From assembly GCA_012295275.1 (NCBI GenBank), contig CM022678.1, positions 12,894,592 to 12,942,091 on the forward strand: DNA of 47,500 nt, written 5' to 3'. The notes beneath the pieces are model-generated. The model made no database searches and was not told the DNA's origin. It worked only from the letters and a program-made list of their open reading frames with translations. The DNA comes from Chrysomallon squamiferum (Eukaryota; Mollusca; Gastropoda; Neomphalida; Peltospiridae). Within the stretch, counting starts at the first letter, position 1; each line of letters starts with the position of its first letter. Below are positions 1 to 12,629 of this stretch, in pieces. A program made the position numbers and the translations under genes.

Positions 1-472
1 TTATTTAAATATTTAATAAACCAAAGAAAGGGAAACGTCAAGTATCTAAATAATTAAGAATTCCTGATTTTACAAGTAATATGACTTCAAAGACAATTTC
101 AAGTGGAGGAGGTCAAGTGACAAATTTGAAAAAGTATCCATGGATAAAATTAAATATTAGAATGTTTTTATCCTGTAAGGTTCAGGAATAAAACTGAAAT
201 CCCAGATCTTTGTACAAATATGGTGCAACATGGAAAAAAGAAAAAATAATACACGTTTATACCAGTTCTTTACACTTCAACTAATCATGTGTAATTTATG
301 TGAGGAAGTGTTTTAATAGGAAACAACAACAACAACTAAAAGTTAAATATGTGTGTGTGCATGTGTGTGTGCATGTGTGTGTGTGTGTGAGTGTGTGTTT
401 GTGTGTATAAATACACATATACACATACATTATAAGTATGTATCTGTGAAGTAAAAATAAAATTCTACACAC
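1..472 (-). other. WASHC2 intron 23, start of
   Basis: AT-rich, with a (TG)n tract at about 345-404. I see no convincing exon here. Confidence 0.6.
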
Positions 473-610
473 ATCTTTTTTGTCTGTGGGAGGTGGAGGT
501 GGAGCTCCAAACAAGTCAGCATCGTCTTCATCGTCAGCGTCAAACAACGACACTGTTGTCTTCTTGGGCGATGTTGTTGCTGGTGTTGCAGGTTTATCTT
601 CTTTTTTTTC
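473..610 (-). CDS. WASHC2: WASHC2 exon 23 (LFa pair, last exon in window)
   Basis: Encodes residues 786-831, 46 codons, phase 0 to 0. A Thr/Pro-rich linker leads to [20 protein letters not shown] and a proline run. The donor GAT-GTGTGTAG implies the gene continues past base 1. An open frame runs past this donor to a stop at 296, but that extension is encoded by (CA)n-type repeat and is unlikely to be a real end. Confidence 0.92.
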
Positions 611-2720
611 CTATAATATTATTAATAATAATAACAACAATATAACAACAATAACAAAATCAATAGTAATAATAACATCAAAAATGTTAATAAAAAAAGA
701 TACTGATAAAATAATTTGTTAATAATAATAATAATGATCAAAATAATAATAATATGACAATGGTGTTGTTGCTGCTGTTGCTGTTGTTGTTGTTAGGCAC
801 AGTATAAACATTTCTAGTTAACTCTGAGAATTCAGTATACTGCATGATGTAAAGAAAGTGACAAAATATTCAGTTTATAAAAAAGTGAGAAAATAAAATA
901 CAAATAAACATACTCAGTATGGTCGAGTTTTAATCAAACATATCTGTATGTTAAAAATATAAATTAAAAAGTTATAAATAAAATTAAAATAATGAAATAA
1001 AAGAATTAATAATAATAAAAAAGAAATATAAAGTTTGAACAGATTTAAAATATTTAAAAAAAAAAAAAATAAAAAAATAAAAAGAACATTATTTTTAAGT
1101 TATCAGTGTATTTAAAAAAAACAAAAAACAAAAACAAACATACTTTATCTGTTTCACTTTTCTTTGACAAAATGTCTGCACCTCCAAACAATGCAACACC
1201 CCCTACTGGCTTCTTTTTACCTCTGAAATCAAAACAGTGCTGGTAACCTTTCAGAGGTTAACACAAATGTGGTTTCTTGATTAAATTTACTACATTAAAA
1301 CAACAGAATGTAAAAACATCACAGACTGAGTGTTGACATGTGTAAACTTATTTTCTTTAATTAATCTTTTAAAAGTCTACTTTAATTAATTATTATTATT
1401 TTTCACCATTTAATAGATTTATTAAACTATTCATTTATGGATGTTAGGAGAATGGGGAAGTTATTTTATAATTGTGAATAAATATTTTTTTAATAAATAT
1501 GATTTTCAGTCTCATGTATGCATTTTGTTCTTAAGATTAATAAACTTAATTTTGCTAATTTATCATGATGCAATAATAATAATAATAATAATAATAATAA
1601 GTCACACGCACACGCACACACACATACTCACACACAAATACGTAAAAAATGTAAAAATTAATAATTTCAATAAAAATTCTGCAAACAAACATTAAAACAT
1701 TACTCACGTTTCTTTAGTTTTCGGAGCTGAAGAAAAGAAATCTTCACCATCATCCTCGTCACTTTCAAACAAACTCTTCACCTTTGCCTTTGGCTTCTCT
1801 TGTTTCTAAAAATAACAAAAAAAAAAAAAAAATCTCTGGGTCACCTCACATAGGACTTAAACAATAACACCAGTGAGAAAGTCACATAGGACTTAAACAA
1901 TAACACCAGTGAGAAAGTCACATAGGACTTAAACAATAACACCAGTGAGAAAGTCACATAGGACTTAAACAATAACACCAGTGAGAAAGTCACATAGGAC
2001 TTAAACAATAACAATACTGAGAAAGTCACATAGGACTTAAACAATAACACTAGTGAGAAAGTCACATAGGACTTAAACAATAACACCAGTGAGAAAGTCA
2101 CATAGGACTTAAACAATAACACCAGTGAGAAAGTCACATAGGACTTAAACAATAACACCAGTGAGAAAGTCACATAGGACTTAAACAATAACACCAGTGA
2201 GAAAGTCACATAGGACTTAAACAATAACACCAGTGAGAAAGTCACATAAACTTTATGAAACAGGATTTTAATCTTGACCTGAATTCACAAAATCTTATTA
2301 ACCTGGTTCACTTTTAAATTAACTTTTAGTTTATTAACAAACTGATTAAAGTGAAACAATGCATCTTTGTTTATGTTCATAAATAAATAAATAAATAAAT
2401 AAATAAATATAATAATAATAATAATAATAATAATAGTAAATAATAATAATAATAGCAGTGATAATAATAATAACAATAATAATAAATTATAATAATAATA
2501 ACAGCAATGATAATAATAATAATAATAACAAAGTAGAGATATATAATAAACTAACAAAACAGGATGAAGTAAATGTATACACTTTTAAAATAAATAAATG
2601 TTTACCTTTGTTTCAGATTGTTTAGAAGTTTCCTTCTTGGCTCCACTAAACAAGTCATCTTCATCATCTTCAGCAAACAACGATGCTGCTGTAGTAGTTT
2701 TAGGCTTTGGTTTGCTGAAA

Positions 2721-2759
<39 letters not shown>

Positions 2760-5700
2760 ACAAATCAATAAAAAACTAAAAACAAACACATACAAAAATA
2801 AACATATTTAAGTTTAGTTATTTTGTTACAAACTTCAGCAGAAATTTTTTTTTTTTACAAATGAAGGTGTCAACAAAATTCAGCAGACTGACTTAGGCAA
2901 GAAAAGATACAGTTCAAGTAATAGTGATAACTTGTGTATGATGAATCAGTCACCATTAGAATGAAAATCAACCAATGAGTGCGCTAAAACAGATTATTTT
3001 AATTATTAATCATCTAAACAGATAAACTCAAATAGCAGCTGAAAAGTACAAATTATATTAGTTAAATAAATATCTGAGTTTTACTATCACTACTTTAAAT
3101 AACTGTCTGAATTGTACTATTACTGTATTAGCACTTTAAATAACTGTCTGAATTGTACTATTACTGTATTAGCACTTTAAATAACTGAGTTTTACTATCA
3201 CTACTTTAAATAACTGTCTGAATTGTACTATCACTACTTTAAATAACTGTCTGAATTGTACTATTACTGTATTAGCACTTTAAATAACTGTCTGAATTGT
3301 ACTATCACTACTTTAAATAACTGTCTGAATTGTACTATTACTGTATTAGCACTTTAAATAACTGTCTGAATTGTACTATCACTACTTTAAATAACTGTCT
3401 GAATTTTACTATTACTGTATTAGCACTTTAAATAACTGAGTTTTACTATCACTACTTTAAATAACTGTCTGAATTGTACTATCACTACTTTAAATAACTG
3501 TCTGAATTGTACTATTACTGTATTAGCACTTTAAATAACTGAGTTTTACTATCACTACTTTAAATAACTGTCTGAATTGTACTATCACTACTTTAAATAA
3601 CTGTCTGAATTGTACTATCACTACTTTAAATAACTGTCTGAATTGTACTATTACTGTATTAGCACATTAAATAACTGTCTGAATTGTACTATCACTACTT
3701 TAAATAACTGTCTGAATTGTACTATCACTACTTTAAATAACTGTTTGAATTTTACTATTACTGTATTAGCACTTTAAATAACTGTCTGAATTTTACTATC
3801 ACTACTTTAAATAACTGTCTAAATATTACTATCACTACTTTAAATAACTGTCTAAATTTTACTATTACTGTATTAGCACATTAAATAACTGTCTGAATTT
3901 TACTATCACTACTTTAAATAACTGTCTGAATTGTACTATTACTTATTTATTTATTTTGTAATGTATTAATACCAGAAGCTCCCACCCAAGAAACAAAGAC
4001 TGAAAAGTGTATGAAATAAAATGTTAAATAGTATTAATAACTTATATAATAGATGCAGCTATAGTAATATTAATATTTAATAGTGATAACATTAGCAGTA
4101 CTCAGTGAAATAGATTATACTAGTTGAATTAGTAATAATAACAATAACTAAATAAAATATGCAAATGTATCAAAAATAACAAGAAATAATTAGCTATTAA
4201 GTTACAATTTGTAATAAATAAATAAATAAACAATCATAATAATGAGGTGCCCTCTGTAAACAGGTGGCACCATACATTCTTATAATTCACTCATTGAAAT
4301 ACTTTTAACAGTGTTATAGAAATGTCTTTAAAAGTTCAGAAAGAAAAATACACAACATCCTACAATACAAGAAACACATGTAGATGTCTAAATATAACTT
4401 AAAAATGCTGCAACAAGTTTGAGACAAAAACACCAGCTATCTACCCACACTTTCCTTTGACCTTGGTCTTCCAAGCCATCCACTGAAAACTACATCAAAC
4501 CAGTCCACAAGAAGACAAACATTTAGAGAAGGCATCAGAAAGTGCAGATGAGCAAACAAACAACAAGAAAAGTTAAAATAAAGAGAATATGAACTAACCC
4601 AGGTTCTTCTTTCTGAGTGTTTGCCATGTTAAAAAGCTGATATAAATAGTTCCTGTATACTGAATGATGAGGGGCCCTGTTTAGGCTGCGTGGTGTCTGA
4701 TTTCAAGTTTATCAGTTCTGGTTGAGGCAGGACTTAAACTCTCAGAAGTGTGGAGTATTTCAGCAGCTGGGTTATTTTTAACTAACAGGTAATATTTTCT
4801 AATAGAATTACTGCTAGTGCGGGCTTAGATAAGGAATTTTCATAATGTACGAATTCTCTGTTTAACAAGTGGATCTGATGATGGGTGTAAAATGGAGGGT
4901 GGCTGAAGACTGGTGGGGTTTGCTAGTTACAATTGTAAGAGAAAATAACAGTTGAATGAACAAGTAAATAGTGAAATAACAGTTGAATGAACAAGTAAAA
5001 AGTGAAATAACAGTTGAATGAACAAGTAAAAAGAGAAATAACAGTTGAATGAACAAGTAGAGTTTGTTATTGTGATAAAGTGGTTTCTGTAACATTTAGG
5101 GATACAAAAATTAGTAGTAGTAGTTTTAGTTTTAGTAGTAGTAGTAGGTGCTGTAATAGAAGTCTAGTACAATTTTACTGCATTTTTAAATGATATTTTG
5201 TAGGGTTTTTCTTTGGATTTTTAAAAAATGTGTTTATTTATTTATCAATTTACAAAATAATAATTAAAAAAATTAAATTAAAATAATGCAAAAATGAATC
5301 AAATGATCCAAAATACATAAATTATAAAATCACAATTTAATTGTAATATATCTTTTTTTTTTTATTTTTTTTTGTACTGTTACTTATGTTAACCCCAGTG
5401 AGTTCCTGCTCACAGTGAGCATTTCCTGAAATCTGTGAAAACTGACACATGATGTTATGTGTAAACAAGTGTAGTTTCATGTTACTTCTAGTATTACAAT
5501 CACATACCACCAGTTGCATTTTTTTTTTTTTTTTGAATTTTATCAGTATAATGAATTTTGTGTGGTTTTAATTTTTTTATTATTATTTTTTTACCAATAT
5601 ACTGAATTGTAAATCACCATATTGCATTTATAGAAATCAGGCCAGATATAGAAACAAATAAAATAAAATAAAATAAATAAATAAATAAAATTATAAATAA

Positions 5701-7407
5701 ATAATAATAAACATAAATAACAAAATATATTTTAAAAATTAAACTACATACAATTAAGTTTATTTCATAGCATTACACAGTTTTATTGAAACAGGTATTT
5801 CTTCAGCTTGGTATGATCATGCTAAAAACAGCTATGGTCTAGAGAAACCAGTAGCTGTGGTACATTGCATGCTGGGATAGCTAACAGAAAAATGTGATTC
5901 AATGACAAAACTGAAGTATTTAAGACTGGTAGTGGTTTCTGTCAATGCTACGTTACTTTGTAAAACCAGCAGACATATCTTTTTACTGTTAGAATAACTT
6001 AAAAAATACACAATTTTGATTATCTAGATATTTCAACAATTATTACAATTGTGATACATTTAAATATATACTCATAGATATACACCTCACTTAAAGATTG
6101 TTTCCATTTTACCATTTTCATTTAAATAGTGAAGTTATAAAACAGTAATTTAATTCTGATCTTGATAACCTATTCAGACAGACATGCAGACATCATACTT
6201 TTTAATTATTTTTATATTACTAAATTCTGAAAATTAACTATTGTCAAGGTGTTGTTATTACTAGTAGAAAAGTGATGGTAGTAGTTGTTGCAGTACAAAT
6301 TGGTAATAACAGGGCAGTAGTTGTGGTTGTTGTAACAGTAGTAGTCACGGTGGTGGAGATCGTATTTGACAGTAATAAAAATAACAAGTAAATAACAGGT
6401 TAGAGTAATAGCAAATCTAGTAACAGTAGCAGCTAAAGCAGAAGTAACAGTAGATATAGTAGTAACAGTAGTGACAGTTGTTATTAGTAACAGTAATAGA
6501 CATTGTACTAATTATAATAACAGTATATGTAGCATATACAAGCTACTGCTATAGTAGATGTAGTAGTACTGATGGTTGTAGCAGTAATTATATTACTGTA
6601 ATAACAAATTATAGTTATATAGTGTGTGTATTGTGTGCATGTATGTACATGCATGTTGCTATGTGTGTATAATGTGTGTCGCTATGTGTGTTTGTTGTCT
6701 GGAGTCTGTGTATATTGTGTGTTTATTTTGAGTGTCAGTGTCTGTATGCATGTGTTTGAGCATGTTTGTGTGTGTATGTGTCTGTGTGTGTGTATGTTGG
6801 TAAATACATATTTATATTTCAAACATCCCTTCTTTTTTCACTGAAAATAAACCCATCTGTAACACAAGATATAAAATAAGTCTGACCCAATGCAAAAAAT
6901 TTATAAACTATGTAACAATCTAAATTGTACTTTCCTTAAAAAATCTTATATATTTGTAAAAAAGATTAAATTACAGATTACTTTAAGGACATTTTTTCTA
7001 GACAAATGTAACTTTCCATAAACACATACAAATGTTTGTAAAAAGTTTTGCTGGTGATTACAGGTGACACTACAGCGACACTCACCTGTCAGTTCTGGGC
7101 TTGGTTGTGAAGAGGCTGTCGTCTACATCGTCAAACAGACTGTTGGCTGACGGAGAGGGGCTGGGAGCAGTTTTCTTGGTTGCCGAGGCGACTGAACTCG
7201 ACGACTTGCTTGACTGGATGCTGCCACTGCGAGATTTCTGTTCATCTGTAACTTCCTGTTTTTCTTCCTGAAAGCACAGCAGTGATGATAATAAAAATAT
7301 TAACAATAACAATAACAATAACAATAACAACAACAATAATAATAATAATAATGGCAAAAATAATAACAATAACAATAATAATAACAATAATAATAATAAT
7401 AATAATG

Positions 7408-7445
<38 letters not shown>

Positions 7446-8903
7446 TATTATTATTATAATAACAGTAATAATAATAAATTTCTAGAGCAGTTTGAAATTC
7501 TACCTCTCATCAAGTCAAACATTTGTTTTTGTTTACACTTACGTGTCATGTTGTATTTACATAACAAAATGTTTATCCCACCTAAAAAATATCAAACTTT
7601 TGTAAACTCTGTTTTCAGTGAAACTCTGTAGCTAATTCTCTAGTATACCAACACTGTGTAATAAATAATCAAAGCCTAGACTGTCTCCAACTCTTTTGCA
7701 TAACTAATCATTTAACATTCTAACAGTAAGTTACAGCTCTAAATCCCTAGACTGGCTAAAACTGTTTTCTCTGTAACCTGTTCCCTAAATTTTAACACTG
7801 TGATGTAACATCGATTCCCTAGACTGTTTTCTGTATATTTAATTATCTAACACACTAACAATGTTACAGGACTGAAACCCCAGACTGGTTCCAAGTCAGT
7901 TTTCTGTATATTTAATTCTCTAACATACTAACTCTGTGTTACAGATGTGAAATACTAGACTGGTTCCAAGTCAGTTTTCTCTGTAATTACTTCTCTAACA
8001 TACTAACACTGTGTTACAGATGTGAAATACTAGACTGGTTCCAAGTCAGTTTTCTGTATATTTAATTCTCTAACATACTAACACTGTGTTACAGATGTGA
8101 AATACTAGACTGGTTCCAAGTCAGTTTTCTCTGTAATTACTTCTCTAACATACTAACACTGTGTTACAGATGTGAAATACTAGACTGGTTCCAAGTCAGT
8201 TTTCTCTGTAATTACTTCTCTAACATACTAACACTGTGTTACAGATGTGAAATACTAGACTGGTTCCAAGTCAGTTTTCTGTATATTTAATTCTCTAACA
8301 TACTAACACTGTGTTACAGATGTGAAATACTAGACTGGTTCCAAGTCAGTTTTCTCTGTAATTACTTCTCTAACATACTAACACTGTGTTACAGATGTGA
8401 AATACTAGACTGGTTCCATATCAGTTTTCTCTGTAATTACTTCTCTAACATACTAACACTGTTACAGATGTGAAATACTAGACTGGTTCCAAGTGAGTTT
8501 TCTCTGTAATTACTTCTCTAACATACTAACACTGTTACAGATGTGAAATACTAGACTGGTTCCAAGTCAGTTTTGTTTGTAATTAATTATCTTTGTTCAA
8601 ATTATTGTTAAACGTCTTACCTCAGTGTCTGAGGCTGGTTTCTGCTTTTTCAGTGCAGCAGTCAAAGGGTTAACTCCCCCCACAAACATAGACACAGCAC
8701 CAGCAGGCAACTGAGAAAGACAAAACATTTTAAATTCTCATCATAAACATACAGGTTTCAGTAATATTGATATATACTTTTAATAATTACATATATATGA
8801 ATGTATGTATGTAATTATTAAAATTATATATATCAATATTATTTTATATATACAAAAACAGAGTGGATGGAAGATTGAAGGTGGTCAAATAGAGACTGAG
8901 TAA

Positions 8904-8949
<46 letters not shown>

Positions 8950-8981
8950 AAAAGGCAAACACAGAGAAAAAACGAAAGACA

Positions 8982-9072
<91 letters not shown>

Positions 9073-11638
9073 AAACATTCTATATAAGTAGAAGAAAACC
9101 CTGTTTATTATTTTTAAAAGATGATTCAAGACATTCTTCATCACTGACAGTCAGTCACACATCTTAAACAATGTCAGACACATTGTTTTATTATACACAG
9201 TATTTAATCAGGGAACCAAAATATTTTAACTATCTAAATTAAAATGATTTCAGAATAAAGATAAAGTATAAATTTTAAATTAAGAATGTTAAGAATAATT
9301 GTTAAATATAATTATTCCAGATTAAAGTATAAAAGTATTTCAAATATTTACCTTTTTTTCAGGTTTCTTCTCCTTAGGTTTGGCATCAGCTGCAGGAGCA
9401 GGTTGTGTTTTTTTTGATCCTCCAAACAGATCATCATCGTCATCTTCCTCGTCATCAGCAAACAGATCTTTGCCGGGAGCTTTGGCAACCTTTGTTGTAC
9501 TGGAAACCTGACTTGCTGTCCGCTCTGGGTTAAAACATTACAGATTTAAATAAACAAACAAAATGAACATAGTCGAGCTGGAACAAACGTTCATAGCCTT
9601 TGTCAAGTTAAATATCTGTACATAGTGAAGTGATCTGTACATCATATGTTTCAGTCAGGTGTAAAATGAAACCATGTGCTCATACACCACTTGTTTAAAA
9701 AAAACTAAAATAGCTGTAATTGATTACTGTTAATAGTTTATTTAGGAACTGTAACAACTTAATATTTCAAGGGTTAAAAATTAAATTTTAAAAATTTTAT
9801 CTGGAATGATAAACTGTGCATTTCTGACATTGAAATTGTTAAAACAAAATGATGAAAATCTGAAACAGTTGCTTATAACTGGCATTCAGAAACATTTATC
9901 AGTGCTGGAGATAAGAAAACATTAAATACTAACACAGTACAGAATGCTTTATACTTCAGAGTATTCACTGATAAAGATTAACTACAGATAAAAAGCAGAA
10001 TAAACAAGAGCTTCAATATTATTACTGCTACTTCAAAAATGCTACAACACTGTAACTGCAACAACAACATTGTAACTTCAACACTGTAACAACAACTACA
10101 ACATAGTAATTTCAACATTAGAACTACAACTACAGCATAGTAATGTCAGCTACAACACTCTAACTACAACTATATGACTAACTTCAACTCTGTAACTACA
10201 ACTACAACACTGTGATTACAAAGCAAACTATAACTACAACATGGTAACTTCAACACTGTAACTACAACACTGTAATATCAACACAATATCTGCAATCACA
10301 ACAATATTAAAGTCACTAACCTTTAGATGGTACTGATGTCTTTGCTGCAACAGCAAACAAATCATCAGCATCTTCATCATCATCGTCATCAAAGAGACCT
10401 CCTCCGAGATTTGAACCTGATTTCTTTGGCATGCTCTGTGCTTGTTTTCTGTTCTCATTGCTGTCACCTGAACCAGAGAACAGCTCGTCATCTCCTCCTG
10501 GTGTTAAACAAAGTAATTCCAGGTAAGTAAATTTCAGGTAAGCAAACAAAGTAATTGCAGGTAAGTAAACAAAGTAATTTCAGGTAAGTAAACAAAGTAA
10601 TTTCAGGTAAGTAAACAAAGTAATTCCAGGTAAGAAAACAAAGTAATTTCAGGTAAGCAAACAAAGTAATTCCAGGTAAGTAAACAAAGTAATTTCAGGT
10701 AAGCAAACAAAATAAAATTCCAGGTAAGTAAACAAAATAATTTCAGGTAAGCAAACAAAGTAATTTCAGGTAAGAAAACAAAATAATTTCAGGTAAGCAA
10801 ACAAAGTAATTTCAGGTAAGAAAACAAAATAATTTCAGGTAAATAAAAAAATAATTTCAGGTAAATAAACAAAATAATTTCAGGTAAATAAACAAAATAA
10901 CTTAAGGTTAAAAAAATAAAAGGAATAAATAAAAGTAACCATCAAATACTGTTTTACTGCTTCTGTTGATAAACCGTATTATTTCTGATCTATTAAGGAA
11001 ACATTCCAAACACACAAACCTGAGAAAATGGAAACTCCTCCTTTTGGAACCTTTTTACCACTTTTAGTCTTTTGTTCCACCTCTGAAAAAAAAAAAATAC
11101 TGATAAATGAAGCTACAAGCTATATCTACTAAAAATATATATTTCAAAATTCAGTATACTAAGAGCATTTTCAACATCTTCTCTGAAATATATAATATAA
11201 ATAAAGAAAACAAAGAGAATTCAATGACATCTTTACATAATGCATTAAAAGACTTTTCATGCAAGTTGAAATTTCGAATGGAATATATGAAGAGAACACT
11301 AAAAACCTTTCACTTCTTTTGTATTTTCTTCTTCTTCTTCTTCTTCATTTTCTACTACTGAGGATTTCTTCATCTTTACTTTACTTTCTTCAATGTCATC
11401 AAATAATCCTCCCTGCAAAAAACAATAAAAATTACAACAACAACAACAACAACAGTTATAACAACAATGACAGCAAGAAGCAGAAGAATGTTAACAATAC
11501 CACCACATAAATACTAATCATAATCATAACAATAACAGTAATAGTTGTAGTAGTGGTAGTAACAGTAGTAGTAGTAGTAGTAGTAATAGTAGTAGCAGTA
11601 GTGGCAGAAGTAGTAGTAGTAATAGTAGTAGTAGTAGC

Positions 11639-11676
<38 letters not shown>

Positions 11677-12561
11677 AAGTAGTAGTAGATGTAGTAGTAG
11701 AAGTAGTGGTAGTAATACTAAAAACAAAAATAACAATAACAAAGCAGTAATACTCAGATACAGCAAAAAGATTCTCTAAATCAATGTTGAAAACAAACTA
11801 AATATTAATAATGAAAAACAGACAAGAGAAAGTAACAGACCAAACTGCTCATCTCACTTACATCATTGTCATCGTCAAAGAGACCCTTGTTTGCAGAAAA
11901 CAAACCTGCTGATTTACCAAACAGATCATCATCTGCCTCCACACCGACTCCAAACAAATCTTTATCTACCAAAAATGAAAAGCAAGTAAATAAATAAATA
12001 AATAAATAAATATATCAAAAAATAAACAAACAAACCAGCCAATAAATAAATAAATAAGCAGCCATACACAGAGTTACAACTTTTAAGGAACTAATTATGA
12101 AACGCATATTTTCCCCACCCACCCCAAAAATGGGGGAAGTATAATATATGGGATTAAAAAAGATTGAGTTATAAATATGAATCCTTACAACTCTTTTATT
12201 AATGGGTATAGGGTAAATAACTCTAATATGTATTAATAAGAAGGGAGATAACTTTCACCTTCATTATTACTCTTGGTTTTTTGTTTAGTCTTATCATGGT
12301 CTCTCTTCTTCTTGTGTTTTTGATTTTCCTTCTTTACAGTTGATGAAGCTCGAGATTTCCTACCTGTTAAAGAAATAATTGCAATGAGGGTGGCATTGGT
12401 ATGTTCTGACATCACTTTGGTTTACATACTGAGTTCTGCAATGAATTAAGTTCATAACCCAAGGTTCCACTGTAATTTATCAATTATTATTATTATTAAT
12501 ACTATTACTGACACACACAGACAGAAACAGAATGAGACAGATATTGAAGAAACACCAAAAG

Positions 12562-12629
<68 letters not shown>

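Noticed and set aside
1841-2245. Minus-strand 134-residue repeat frame ([12 protein letters not shown] units)
   Set aside because: It is a by-product of a 36-bp minisatellite inside a WASHC2 intron; there are no splice sites or start context.
4585-4627. Minus-strand ATG with [10 protein letters not shown] before a GTTAGT donor-like site in intron 19
   Set aside because: Exon 19 already joins exon 20 in correct phase, no convincing acceptor frames this piece, and it matches nothing in the family.
8905-9144. Long Ser-Leu open frame
   Set aside because: Translation of (CT)n/(GA)n microsatellite.
11524-11766. Poly-Leu and poly-Val frames on opposite strands
   Set aside because: Translation of a (GTA)n trinucleotide tract in intron 13.
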